Assembly: GCF_050908995.1 (NCBI RefSeq)
Contig: NC_135132.1
Coordinates: 8,303,001 to 8,367,000 of the forward strand
Direction of reading: 5' to 3'
Length of the DNA: 64,000 nt
Origin: Andrena cerasifolii
Taxonomy: Eukaryota; Arthropoda; Insecta; Hymenoptera; Andrenidae
A program made the position numbers and the translations under genes. A model generated the notes under the pieces. It was not told the origin of the DNA and ran no database searches. It saw only the letters and a program-made list of their open reading frames with translations. The stretch's first letter is position 1. Each line of letters opens with the position of its first letter. This document shows, one piece after another, positions 22,981 to 35,530 of this stretch.

Positions 22981-23290
22981 AAATTATTCCCTTTACTAAT
23001 ATATTTTCATACGTGACAAAATGTTGTAACGTTTCTCCCATTTTCAATAATAGATAAGTCAAGTTACTAAAAATATTTTTCTTCTTACAGGTTTTAACTT
23101 CGGAATATTTCGACGGAATGATGGAAACCTTGATAGTAATCACAAGAAAATAGTGACTTTATATACCTTATACTTTATTGTAACACTGTAAAGGCCTTTT
23201 ATGCAAATAAAATGAAAGAAACTTGAAACAAACTGTATTATTATTCAGAAATACCTTTTACATATTCCTATCCAAATTTCAAATATCTAT
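22981..23290. repeat. Right copy of the satellite flank
   Basis: It matches 19.58-20.20 kb with an internal deletion. Together the two flanks suggest that the satellite expanded inside one repeated unit. Confidence 0.7.
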
Positions 23291-24273
23291 GGTATTTCCT
23301 TAAGAATACCATAGATTTCCTTTGTTAATAAGTCGATATTGAAGAAAATTTTGCAACTAGTGCCCATGGAATACTATTCAGAAATTACAAGCTTCGAGTC
23401 TTTCAAAAGCATCACATTAACCGAGAACTGTTTAAAGGCCCATGAAAGGCGTAGCTCTTGTTTGCTACTCTAAGTTTCATAGTTATACTCTATTTATTTA
23501 AAAAAGCACTAATCTACCGAGAAAATCCTTATTTCATACCACAAACCAAATTTTTACCCACTGTCCATAGAGGGTGGAAACACTTTCAAGGGCACAAGTT
23601 TGATGAACCCCCTGTGTCCCTCCTCTCTGCCTCCCCCCCCCCCTCTGTCCCCAAAGCTGAAATCTGGACCAGCAACGTACCTGTCCCCTGCAGAAGACCT
23701 CCAGCAGTATTGATCACTCTGGGAGGGAAAGGCACGTTGGGGGTGACCGATGAACACGTGGCACTGGTCGAACTTGGGTGGGAGGGTGCATACTCTTCAT
23801 GGATGAACGGACTGGAATAAACTAGTAGGAAGGCTAGTAACAATTAAAGAAACAGACGAGAATGAAGTCTTACTGCTGGAGAAAGTAGAGCAGGTGCACC
23901 TTGCACGAGGGAGACTGAGAGTGTTTCACTTGCAAAGCATAGGAGTATTGATCCAGCTAAAATGAGGTGCAGATTTCGCAGATTTTAGAGCTTTAGATGT
24001 TAGGCATTTATTATTGAGACACTGGAATGACTGGGACTTGGCAATTGCTTCTCAGAATTGAAGTTTACGTTGCTGGGAATAATTACGAAAGCAACTATGA
24101 GTAAAGAATTTGCATTGAATGTGTAACCCCTGTAGCTTAATTTAATTCGAAGATAAGTAGGTAGGAGATAAAAATAGAAGTACACACAGAGTTCAGTGAC
24201 GAGCAGAAACTTCTGCAAGCCCCGAGCTTTCAGGACTCTGCAAAGTAAAATAAACTTCCAAAGTTCCCAGCCT
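23291..24273. other. Gap without a supported gene
   Basis: It contains a C-run near 23632. Open frames at 23458-23843 overlap on both strands and show no family signature. Confidence 0.5.
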
Positions 24274-24669
24274 TCATCTCAAAGAAGCTCTTAAGTTCTC
24301 GAACTTCTTCAGAGAAAAACCAGAATATTCATTTCTGAGAGCCCTTAATCTCCGAACCCAAGTGCTCTCCGAAAACTCCTCTACATCCAAACTCCCGCGA
24401 TCTTCTGAAAAAGAACATTCCACGTCTTCCGGAAGCTTTTTCTTTTCTTCTCCAAAATCCAGGGAACTTGAAACATTTCCCACCCCGAACCCCTGTCTTC
24501 TCTCGCCTCGGTAACCACAGTCTCCGTGTTCATCGAATCGGAGGGCCGTGCAGCCGCTCAAGGTGGCGGTTTCCACCATCTTCCCTCTGGGAAGAGCAAG
24601 TCGCGCGGGCCTGGAGGAGGGTAACAGACGCGGAAAGGGATGAAACGGGGGAGGGGAGGCTCTCGCCAT
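24274..24669 (-). CDS. Possible short gene, 131 residues, unrecognised
   Basis: The open frame starts with ATG about 73 bp below a minus-strand TATA box. The N-terminus is Pro/Arg-rich; the second half is charged and regular (KKKLPEDVECSF, STWVRRLRALRNEYSG). It has no signal peptide or membrane helix and no family match that I know. The TATA-to-ATG geometry resembles the other TATA genes here, but chance cannot be excluded in this GC-rich patch. It could also be a first exon. Confidence 0.25.
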   Translation of the reverse strand: MARASPPPFHPFPRLLPSSRPARLALPRGKMVETATLSGCTALRFDEHGDCGYRGERRQGFGVGNVSSSLDFGEEKKKLPEDVECSFSEDRGSLDVEEFSESTWVRRLRALRNEYSGFSLKKFENLRASLR

Positions 24670-24741
24670 CCTCCCGAAGCTCTGCGCTCGCGTTTGTACA
24701 GTGGTAATGGGCTGTCAGGAGCAGACGTTCGCTGCTCGTGC

Positions 24742-24749
24742 CTTATATA
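24742..24749 (-). promoter_or_regulatory. TATA box candidate above the 24.6-kb frame
   Basis: TATATAAG on the minus strand is followed by GC-rich DNA and an ATG 73 bp on. The match is the same octamer as in OBP-like gene B. Confidence 0.35.
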
Positions 24750-26039
24750 CCAACACTATCACGCTCCTCTTGGTTCCTATCGGCTCGCTCGTATTATCAG
24801 CCCCTCTGATTGCATTCGCCGCGTCTCCCCTTCGCTCCTCTCCCTCTGCCTCCTAACGTCTTCCAATGCTGCAACCAGGGGACACTGTGGACCAACCATC
24901 TTCTCCTGGAAGCAGAGAATCTCTGATAATTATCGGCAAACTTGTATCGGTTCTTCTCTCAATAGAATGATAGTCGAAGGAGAGTTCGCTGCTGATTTAC
25001 CGTAGGGGATTGTAGGAACCTCTTTAAAGTTTAAACTATGGGATGTTTAGTTGAGATTGGCTTCCCAGTTATGGTTGCAATTGAGTTCAGCAGCTTTGCA
25101 GATCTAACGACAGACAGTACCCCTTGATTTGGCTTTCTATAAACACTGAAGAGACATTAGAGTGTGTTCATGTTAATTGACAATTCAGTGTTAGGGAGGT
25201 AGAAAGTTTAAAATTGAAAGTAACATTAATAGGAGCCTCTGTATATCTTGCTAACACTACTGAACTTCTAATTCACCGTTTCTTCCCAGGCTTGCAGCTC
25301 CAAGAATTCAACGGAAGCTCCTGAAGACCTGGGGCCTCCTCAAGCTGCCAATTAAGCAGGCATACTTCACGCGATATTTATAATTCATTATCCAGCTGCA
25401 GGCTCCACATTTTGATCCCGCGTTTCTTTTTAGAGGCCCGCAACGTGACGTGGCTCATCCCTCGAGGAGCAGCGTTCTGTAAGAAGAATCCTAGGGTCAG
25501 AAGAAATGGAATACGGGTCCGGGAATCAATTCTCCCCGTGTTATCCTCGTCGAAGAGGGTGGCGTTAAGGCCACGCCTGCCACCACGGCTAGGCCACGCC
25601 CACACAAGCCTACCCCCGTAGGGTCCCTCCGCGGAAGGCCGAAGGGCTAATAATTCACGTCACAAGCACACCCCACCATAAAGAGTCAGCTACAGGCGGC
25701 GAGCTCGTATATTCCGTATCAAGCGCGCCGCTACGAACGTTATCCAGTCCCAGTTACTGTTAATTACCGATCATCCCCTGTAATTAATTGCCCCCCGACT
25801 CGCGGAACCGCTCGCGCTTCAGCTGGGTCTCTTGAAGACATTGGAGGCCATTGGATACTCGATACTGCGTCTCTATGGTAGAGTTTGCAAGGGGATTGTG
25901 GAAGAAGACGGTTTAGAACTTCGTAAACCATGTTAATTAAAGAGCTTCGCTGTTATTAGGTTTCAATTGGCATGGGGGATACTCTCTACTTGTTACACCA
26001 AATGAAATACAGTAGCAACTGGTCCACTGCGCCTTCAGC
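24750..26039. other. Gap without a supported gene
   Basis: It is moderately GC-rich near 25.4-25.8 kb. No exon with matching splice sites was recognised. Confidence 0.45.
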
Positions 26040-26150
26040 TGGGGATTCACCTGAGGTAGCTTAGCTTTTGGTGGAAACAGTATTGAAGCTACTTTTTTAA
26101 AACTTAGCGTAGCTTAGCTCAGCTTTCAGGTGGATTCCCGGCTTTCCAAT
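26040..26150. repeat. Small foldback
   Basis: GGGATTCACCTGAGGTAGCT pairs imperfectly with AGCTTTCAGGTGGATTCCC about 85 bp on. Confidence 0.5.
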
Positions 26151-26815
26151 TTTTAAGCTACAGTGGTCTACAGTGTTCTTCATTTTACACCCCGATGCTG
26201 ATAACAGTGCTGTGCGTCGCTGAGTTAGAATTTAGTTGAATTTCGCGACACTGCGATTTCGTGTCTACGAAAGGGTTTCTTCCTTCATTTTCAGCCAATA
26301 AAAGCTTTGGAATTTGATTAAGCGCTCTGCCCGGGAACAATCATTCCCAGGGCGATGGGAAATAACGACGAAACGTCCGAATGTAAACGAGTCGATACGT
26401 TACATAATTGTCAGGCCAGTTAATTATCTCACTCCGGCGGTATCGTTGCAATCTGGCACCCAGGGAAGGGGCAGATAATAAATGACAAAAGATGATATCG
26501 ATTTTCAGGACTGGACCGCCCGGGGGATGCCAACCCTGAAAACATTCACGCGTGCAAAATGAATATAAATATTTAAATGGCCAGGAGCCAGCGATTCATT
26601 TCCTCTACCAAAAACCATTGATCACGAAAGTATTGCTTTTAAAACCTGCCCACTGCTGTGCTGGAAATACAGTATCGTTTACTACACTGTTACTCATATG
26701 CGAATAATATTGTTCCAAACCCTCTTCTTCCTAAAACTGCTCGGTGCAATTTTTATCAAAGTAACTCCACAGAATCTCCCAAAGCCTTTTCTTCCTGAAA
26801 ATACTCAGTGTAAAG

Positions 26816-27047
26816 CAGTGGCGGGTTTAACAGGGCGGCTGATGAGAAGTCGCCGCCTAGGCCCTGCACAGAAGGCCCCCTAGGGCCCTACCTTAAAAAA
26901 AAAATTATGATTTTACCGAAACAATATATTTTTTTTCTGTACTACTACACTTAGCCCATTTTTAGTAAATTACCTCTTCATTTTCCTCCAAAATTGGGCC
27001 CCTCAGAACGTTTGCCACCTGGGCCTTTTTTCTTAAGTCCGCCACTG
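26816..27047 (+). mobile_element. hAT-type MITE, copy 1
   Basis: TIRs CAGTGGCGG and CCGCCACTG are flanked by an exact 8-bp target duplication GTGTAAAG (26808-26815 and 27048-27055). The 8-bp duplication and CAG...CTG ends are those of the hAT superfamily. Confidence 0.88.
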
Positions 27048-27822
27048 GTGTAAAGATACTCAGCTTGCATCAAAGTTATAAATACAGTAAAGTGACCCAA
27101 CAGGATATTCTAATCCTTATATCTTCGATAACTGTGGCGCCTCCTGTAAATGGGCCAGCAACATAGGATTTCCCATGTCACTGTTCTCAAGAGGCGACTG
27201 CAGAGATCGGGGCCACAGATCAAACCGATCAGGGACGCTCACAGGACGTGAACCCGGTGAAAGGAGTCGACTTCGCCCGCCGGTGGTCGGTAGTTGGCCC
27301 CTCAAATTAGCCACAGTGACATATTGAAGAGTGCACGAGGTCCCCCCCTCGTAGCCCGCTATTAAGCACAAAAGCCGTGCCCTGGGAAAATCAACTGACG
27401 CGTAACTAAACGGTGTATCATTAATTCCGACGTGTATGTTTATATCGGCTGCGTTAAGCAGCGTGCAACGCGCGTTTGCACGGCCAATTTTGCCGTGACA
27501 ATCGCAGCTCTCTGGCCTGCTTCGCTCTGCTCTCTCATTCCATTTTTTACGGGGCCTCCGTCGACCCCCGCTTCGAGTCGTGCGCTTGATGGCAGAGCGG
27601 AGCGATGATCGCTCGGGTTTTAGTTAAGTAATTCCTTGATGCGATAAGGATTTTTAACTGGCGTTAACCCTGGTGATTTCCATTTGACGGACATTCTTGG
27701 GCGATAGAAGGTAGTTCAGTCTGCAGGGGCACTTGAGGTGAACCTGGCGAAGAGTAGTCTAATTAGCAAGGTCGTCGGAAAGGCAGAATATCAAACTTTG
27801 TTGAAATTAGAGGGAGACTTAA

Positions 27823-28228
27823 GGGGTTCTACCTAGTCAAGCGGCCGAAAAGAGGCGAATGTTTGTGAATTTTTTTTGAAAAAGCGGAAGCATATATTTT
27901 TACAGAACTTTTTGCACGTAAAAGAGCAACATTTAAAGAACATTTGGTGATTTTTTCGTAGGAAAATATTTGCGTTTATAATAAAATAACAATCAACATC
28001 CAAGAAGCCTGGCAGTGCTCACCGCAAAACTAAATTTTCAAAAAGACTTTTGGATGTCGGTTGTTACTTTATTATAAACGTAAATATTTTCCTACGAAAA
28101 AATTACCAGATATTCTTTAAACGTTGCTCTTTCAATTGCAAAAAGTTGTGTAAAATTATATGCTTCCACTTTTAAAAAAAAAATTCACAAACATTCGCCT
28201 CTTCTCGACCGTCTGACTAGGTGTAACC
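27823..28228. mobile_element. TTAA-flanked foldback MITE
   Basis: The left end is TTAA then GGGGTTCTACCTAGTC; the right end GACTAGGTGTAACCTC is its diverged complement. Long arms include CGTAGGAAAATATTTGCG and its complement. Confidence 0.75.
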
Positions 28229-31200
28229 TCTGAACCTAGACCTAACACAAATGTAATCTGGACCTAATTAAGCTTAATTGAGGCTTTATGGCAGGAAGAA
28301 GACGGGAGAAGATTAAAAGTACAATTCAACTCAGGAAAAAGTCGAAAGAACAAATTGGGATACAGGAAACAGGGAAACAATTAATTCCGAGTCTTCCGGA
28401 TCTGAAATCCTAATAGAAGAGAAAAAGGAAGCCTCCATTACTCTACCAGCACGAACTACTTAAATCTACAATCAATGCTAATCGCTCAAAATTTAATACC
28501 ACCACCGGCAACAGATTATATTCTGAACGTAGCCTTTCCACTCTATTTTCCCCTCTCCTTTCTCTCGTTTTCAATTCCCCTGCCCTGTCCACGACAGAAA
28601 TTCGCTCTTCACCCACGAAATTTATACTCTTCCTTCCTTTTTCCACGCCACGCGGCGGAGCTTAATTTCAGCCCAACTCTGATCCCGAATTCCGTTTCTT
28701 CGCCAGCGCGCGTGTCTACCTTTCAACGTTCTGTCTTCCCTGACACCTGACCCTCTGTTCCCATTTTTCCCCCGTTCCCCTGGCACGCCGCTCCGCGACG
28801 AACTGTATACCTTTCGTGCCAATCAACGGCCCTGCAATCGCCGAAGGTGAACGCCGATAATCCTTGCCGAGAAATCGACGTTTCCGCTCGACAGCTTCAT
28901 CCCATGAACGTTCACGCGTCCAAGGTGAGATGTTTCACTGCTGAAAAACCGATCCGACCGCTCTGACGTCCAAGCGATACGGTTTGCTTCTCTGCTGTCC
29001 AATCCTCCAGAGGCATCTTCGTCAAATTGCTGCCTGCGCACTTGGCTACTTGGTAGCAAGGGCCCACAACTGGAAGTCCCAGAAAGAATTTGATGCCCAG
29101 TTCTCTTAAGATCTGCTGTCTTGACTTTTGTACATTGATGTCCCAGAGTAAGCTGATTATAAGCAGCAGCCCTGGAAAAAGAGTTCAGTATTAGAAGGTT
29201 TACAACCAGAAGTCCCACGAAGGGTTTGATGCCCGCGCTGCCTACCTCTCCAGAAGTGTCATCTATCCAGCTCCCAAGCACCAAAGCTCCACTACGAACT
29301 GAGGATTAACAATTAAAAGAACGTTTCACAAAGAGCTTGCAAAAGGCTGCAGCTAGGAGCCCCAGGAGCCTTTCCTCAGCTTCAACTTTAGCAAGTTACA
29401 CGATGTTCAGTCTTTTATCAGCCCGAAAGAGGAGGGTGATTCCTCCGGAGAGGACCGTGTAGGAAGAGGAGAGAGAAAGGACTGACAGAGGGAGCACAGG
29501 ACTTCTGCGTGCCCCCCCTCGTTTTCTGGCACGTCGGGGTTGCCCTGAAGTCGCCACGTGCCGTCGCGTGCAGACCTTTTGTCACGGCCTCGGCCTCTCC
29601 TTCGACCCCGCGGAGGGGGAGGATCGTCGAGATCTCGACGTGCAAGGACACGTGTAGCAAATAGGCTTGGTGGCTCAAAGCCTGTTTGCTGCGGACCACC
29701 GGCGTGACGGTCACCCTGGGCACAATGGAGCGTGCGGTTCTTCAGCTCCGCTCGATTGGAAGGATCAAAGACAGCGGGGAAATTGAACGGGTAACGTGTA
29801 GCCTGGACAAGGCACAGGTAATATTCCGCAGGGGCTCGTTGCAGGCTTGGGTGCCCTGGTTTCGCAGCAGGCATCGAATTAGATTGTTTCAAGAGCATTC
29901 CTGGAATTGGAGAAGAGTGCGGTAATGCTCATCTGCTTAGGGATTTGTTTAGTTGAAATTTTGCGCTTGGGAAGTTAGAGAATGCTTAGAAGAGTGTCCT
30001 ATACACTTATGTAGACGCAAAAGTGTCGTCGCGTAGACGTACATTAAGAATAATCGCGCTTTACACTAAATGGAATAACCCCTTAATTTAATTTTTAATA
30101 TCGAAAGAAAAGTGCTCTAGGAACGTCTAGCTCCAAGTAAAATGACCACTTCCTTCATAATCACAGCAAACGAACCTCCTATGTAAATTTTTCTCAATGA
30201 ATTACCAATACCAATCTTTTCTCTTTCTTCCTCCCCTTTAACAACCCCCGCGACCCCTGTGGGTGCTCTCTTTGTCCACCAGCGCTCTCTCCCTCCATTC
30301 AGCTCTCTTTCCAACGTCAGACCGTCGATTGGCCGCAATTCAGTGTCGCGTCGTTGCACACAGTTTGCGGCGGTGAACGTCAATTGCATTGCTCCGCATA
30401 TTTCATTCCAGACGTGACCCAGGCCTACAGACGCTTCAGGGGACTCTAATGACAATCTTCGTGGGGGAAACCCCAGAGTTTCTGTCTCCAAATAACTGTA
30501 AACCAAAAATTCATGAAGCAGTTGCATTGACTCGGCTATTTAAATCTAATTAAACTGAGCAACTGGGGTAATTTACCTTGCTCAACTCACGTAGCAAACC
30601 ATTTATTCATTTTTGCTTTAGCAATTTTTATCAAATAAGTTAAATTCCATTAAATTAAGGCTTCAAACGATCTAGATACTTTTCGCTCTTGTAGAATAGA
30701 ATGTCCAGGTCCGCGTTAAGTCGGCATTGAATTCCAGGAGCTTGCATAGCAGAATGCTCAGTTCACTAAAATTCATTACTTGATTATAAAAGCGTATTTA
30801 AAGAATAAAATCCAGTTTTTGTTTCTTTTTACAAAGCTCATTTTGTGAGGATTTTCAGGGCTCCTTGGACCTCCCTCTGGGTGCGCCACTGTGCCCAAGA
30901 CTCGCCCTCCTCTGAAGTATATAACAATTCATCTATCTTCCCAAATTTAAAGTTCATCAGTTTCTCGCTCAGCTTCCTCCTCTTCGAACTCTAAAAAAAC
31001 AAACAACATCCTAAATCCACTTTCTTCCCCACCTTGCCCTCCAGGAAGCAACTTCTTCCAAAGAAAAATGTGTCCCGATGATACCCACTACTATTCTCAT
31101 TGAAGAAACACCAGGGGATCGCGGATATCCGAGCAAACATTTAATTCGCGATTACACCGTTCCGAGGGGCTCCTCGCCCGTGGGGTGGTCTCCCCCCTGT

Positions 31201-31852
31201 CAGCACCAGTTCCTCCAGACACACATACAAGCACCGAACAAGGGGGCACCATCCCAACCCCTCGATAATAGAGATTTCACGCCGCGGGCCCCACTTCGGT
31301 TCTCACAGTAGGGGTCTCCCTACCTGGCCGATCATCCGTTGTCCACAGAAACAGCTCTGCCAGCAGCACAGGCAACCGGACAGTAGATTGCCCGCTCGGT
31401 GAACGGGGGAGAGACGCGTGCCTCTAAGTATCTGTTTATAGTCCCCGGGGATCAATTTGTTTGCTAAATTATTTATTGGTCAAATATGCTGGCGCGGAAG
31501 GCTCCCTGGCGCCTTCTGTACCCGCGAATCTGTTTGACGTGCGGTTTGGGAAAAGTAAACTAGAGAAATTTCATGGCCATCCTCTTGTTCCGAGGCTCTT
31601 TCTTCTTGGTAGGCTTTGTGGCGCTGATGAGGGGGTGTGGTTGTGGAAACTTGGCCCCGAAATGAAGTGGAAGCTGGTGTTGGCCTCGAAGGCCAGTGTT
31701 CTTCATCCGGTGGTCCGCAAAAAATTTCCCCCGAGTCGTGTAACCTCTGCATTAAATAAAGAAAAATTGAATTAAATTAGATTGTAATTTTGTAACATTA
31801 GATTTAGTAAATAAACTACTATCTGCATTGATTTTTATTTCTGGCTCAGCCG
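28229..31852. other. Long gap without a supported gene
   Basis: Open frames up to 163 codons (29407-29898, minus) occur, but they lack family motifs and believable splice partners. A fragment near 30015-30090 (AAGAATAAT, AACCCCTTAA) weakly recalls the 156-bp array at the window start. Confidence 0.45.
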
Positions 31853-32039
31853 CAGAACCGCCCTTAGCACCGGGCAGTCGGGGCCCTTGCCCCGGGCCCC
31901 GCGCTTAGGGACTTCACTTTACAAAAATTAAATGAATTAAGCATAATCGTCAAGGTATCAACTTTTCTAGAATAAGGTTATCTGTTTTCAATAATATCGA
32001 CTTTTCCTCCGGGCACCGCAAACTTTAAGGGCGGTTCTG
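31853..32039. mobile_element. Second hAT-type MITE family
   Basis: TIRs CAGAACCGCCCTTA and TAAGGGCGGTTCTG are flanked by CTCAGCCG and CTTAGCCG, an 8-bp duplication with one mismatch. Length is 187 bp. Confidence 0.8.
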
Positions 32040-32047
32040 CTTAGCCG

Positions 32048-33268
32048 TGAAAACAGGTTGAAGAACGCTGCTGAAGGGAATAGTAGTAGAAAATAATAAA
32101 TTGAGAATGATAGAAGCGTCCTGCTGAAAAATCCTCGTGTCTTCCTCTGGGAAGCTTGCACCTCCTCAGTATTTCCCATTGGTCCTAGAATGAAGAGGAC
32201 AGAGTAATCGCAAAGGGGTTGACGAGAGTTTGACGCAGAGAACACGGAATGTACCCACATGTATCCAAATAGCTGGGAAAGTCGTAGATGCTCCAAGCAG
32301 ATCTCGGTTAGCTTAGCCAACGTTCTCTCCCTCAGGGGTACGTGACAAATTGAGATAAATAATCGTTTGTGGGGACACAATGCCCTCTCGAAATTTGCCA
32401 CGGCGATACTCGAAACGGCACGCTCCAGGGACCGTTTGCTAACTGATACTCGTAAAACCGATGCACTCCAGTTGCATCTGGCCTCTCAGGAACGAGAAAC
32501 TCGGAGATCATTGTCAGCGGTATGCAGATAAGTGCTATCACGACTCGTCAGCTTGGAAAACGATCTCTTATTTCACAACGGCAAGCGGTGTTTCTTCCTC
32601 AAACCGTGGGTGCCGTTTTACATCTTGCGTTGCATTAAAAATTGTTACATCAATTTGTTTCGCTCGGTATTTGAGTCAGTGGGGAGTCAGTTGCTACATT
32701 GAACCCTCACGCTAGAGGAAATTGAATCGCACTCGATGGATAACATCGGAATATGCAAATTGCTCGTGAAAGCCAGCTCGGATTCTTTGTCGGAGGCGTG
32801 TCTCTCATAGGTTCCGCGGCTAATCCCAATTATGCGCGTGGATGGTATTGGCGGCGCTCGGCAATTGTAAGTCGCCGGAGGATCCCAATCCCGAGGTCTA
32901 GACGCTCGTTCCCCGACGGGAGCGGCGACAAAACTTCGCCGGCTCGCCAGGTACAACCCTACCGAACCACCATTGTGATCGTATTAACACCTTGCATAAT
33001 TGCATCGCCACCGACGCCGCCGCGTTCCTCATTGTGCGGCCGCTAAACACGTCTCATTTGAATATTGGCCCATTCATATCTCTCTGGGAAGCCTGATCGC
33101 TGATAAAGGGGAGCCACGGCTCTCTGGCCTCTTCCTCCTCGGCGCCGCTGGTGCCGCGCTCTTTCTCAGGCTGTCAGCTTCCTGAAATCACGCGCTGTTT
33201 CACTCACAAATTCATATTGATACAGAGGAGAAGAATGAAGAAACGAAGCATTTTATTCGGAGCAAATG
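32048..33268. other. Gap without a supported gene
   Basis: It is GC-rich around 32.75-33.2 kb. It could be regulatory DNA for Fer2, but nothing specific is visible. Confidence 0.4.
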
Positions 33269-33819
33269 CAGAGGGTGGCCAAGTTATTATACTCAAAACA
33301 TTTTCATAAATTTTTTGAATCACGTTAATACGATTAAAAAAAGAAATCTTTACCTGGCAACTGAAGGTTCTGAAAGGAAGCTTCCTTAGCTTTCCAAAAC
33401 ACTCGTGAAAATTTGTATACGATCATGAGTTCGCGAGTTATAGGCGTTCAAAGTGAAAAGTACCTTTTTTGCTTTGATCGCGAATAACTCGGTCAATAAA
33501 AATCATACGACAAAACCAAAACAACGAAATTAAAGAGAAATGTTTGCTCTGTAAGATCCCTTCGTTGAATTTGCCAGAAAAAAATTTTTTTTTGGCATGG
33601 GCAATGTTCAAAGTAGGCAAAAATTTCTGAAACTTCGTTTCCTGCGCTTCATCTTGATAAAACAGTATCATAATGGATGAAACAAAATTTGAGTCCTTGA
33701 TTAAAAAACTAGAAACTTCAAGCGTTGAAATGCGTTTTTTAAATATTTTTTGCGACCATTTTTCAACTTGCAAAATCTCGAACCTTTTTGTTTGAGTATA
33801 ATAATTTGGCCACCCACTG
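33269..33819 (-). mobile_element. Mariner/Tc1-type MITE, copy 2 (inverted)
   Basis: Its ends (CAGAGGGTGGCCAAG and TTGGCCACCCACTG followed by TA) and interior match the element at 6.6 kb read in reverse. The first TIR carries a T-to-A change relative to copy 1. Confidence 0.8.
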
Positions 33820-35190
33820 TAAGAATACAGTAGATTCTGGAGAGTGAACTCGATGGTATACATCAGTGGCTAATACAGCAGCGACGGACAAAAGTTTTAT
33901 TTAAATTGAAATTTCGAATGAGGAATAAAAGTTAAAAAAATTATTGTTGAATGAAAGAATTAACTTTTTTCGTCAAATAATCTAAAGTTAAAGCAACGAA
34001 AGGATAGTGTCCTCTTCGCGATGCTCCTATTCCGCTGTAAATGGATATTTTTCCATGCAATTTTTTTTTCATAATCTCAAATGATGATAGAATAAAGCTA
34101 CAAACGTGCAAAATGATACGCGCAATATTTCTTCCTTTTTTTAATTCCAAAACAGTAGGCTTTTTAAGCCATCGCACTAGGAAGATCCCTCGTGTAACAG
34201 TCCCCGAAATTTATGATTTTTTTTCTTAGAAACTATTGTTAATATTGCATTAAACTCTTTTGGAATATAAGGAGGCATCTTTAAAATTGTAGAATTTTTT
34301 TTTCTATGTCGATCCCTCTTATTATTTATTAATTATTGTGGAATCACGTTAACCTCTTCGACGATGTAACGCCTGTTGGCGAGATGCAATTTCTATGACC
34401 ACTGCTACGTATGATTATCATATATTAAGGAGAAGCTTCAAACTTCTCGAAAACTTTCTCAGTTACAAGCTAGAAACAATTAAGTTGCGTCAGTGCCACA
34501 ATAATGAAGCTACCTCATTTGAAATTTTATATTTCTCCACTGGTGAGTATACCAGCTCACAAAAGTCCAGTAGCTTCACTCTCCCAGTTCGTTTTTCAAC
34601 GAAGGGAAAGAGTTTTCCCTCCTCTGCCATCAAGGGGAACCTAATCAGCCCAGAGTAAATCAATACCAGCGCACAGTAAACTCCACTAGAATCTAAGAAC
34701 TCCTCAGCGAACCTCAGCGCTACAATCCCCAGAAAACGGGAACAAACCTATCAATTACAAAGCAGCAAAAAGCTCATCGATCATCCTCAATTTTCTTCCC
34801 CAAAAGTAGCTCATCTTCCTCTTTCCACGAGCCTCCCCATCCCCAAATGCTTCCACCCCTCGAATTTCCATATTTAAGGAGCCTCCTCCGAAGAAAACTG
34901 AGAGGAGCGTTCCCCGACGTCCCGGGTTGGTCGGTCCAGCCGCCGAAATTGGAGCTTCTCTCGCTGCCCGAGCGATTTCACCCCCGCGAGGGGGTGTGGA
35001 GGGATGGAAATAAAATTTCAGCTCGGCAGTAACAATGAGCCGCAGGACGCGGGAGATAAAACGCTGGCTGTTAAACCGTGGACCAATCGCGAGGACCTCT
35101 GACAGTCGTTCTCACCCTGGAACAGCCCCGATTGGGCATAGTCTCCGCCCAGGGGTTGTATCGATCATCCCCTTCGCTCGGCAGGCGCCT
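33820..35190. other. Gap ahead of Fer2
   Basis: AT-rich up to 34.8 kb, then GC-rich promoter-like sequence leading to the TATA box at 35195. Confidence 0.45.
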
Positions 35191-35194
35191 GCGG

Positions 35195-35202
35195 TATATA
35201 AA
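35195..35202 (+). promoter_or_regulatory. TATA box of Fer2
   Basis: TATATAAA lies in a GC-rich stretch (34.85-35.3 kb). Transcription would start about 30 bp downstream and give a 5' UTR of roughly 300 nt before the ATG at 35531. Confidence 0.5.
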
Positions 35203-35530
35203 GCAGCCTCCCCAGGGACACGGGCGATAGTTGGAATCCTCTCGTGGACCTCGTCCCCCCAGGAACGCGAAGTGACCCTGAAAAGAGACCAAGACGTTAG
35301 CTCCGGTAGATCTGGGGGAGGGTTGGTAGGGAGGCAGGGGTTGGTTACGCTCGCTGGTAGCGGCTCAGTGGACCAGAGGACCTGGAGGGATATTTCGGAG
35401 ATTGTTGAGTATTATTTTAATCGTTGGGGGAAGATCGAAGGAGGATTAGAGCGCTGAACTCGGGGGGTTGTTCGTATTCGGGGGTGGCAAGTGAAGTGTT
35501 TAATGACCTGGTGAGGAGGAAGAAGGAGGC

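Noticed and set aside
28823..29284. 153-codon minus-strand frame
   Set aside because: No family signature and no promoter or splice support.
29407..29898. 163-codon minus-strand frame
   Set aside because: Overlapping frames on both strands in GC-rich DNA, no motif or splice partner.
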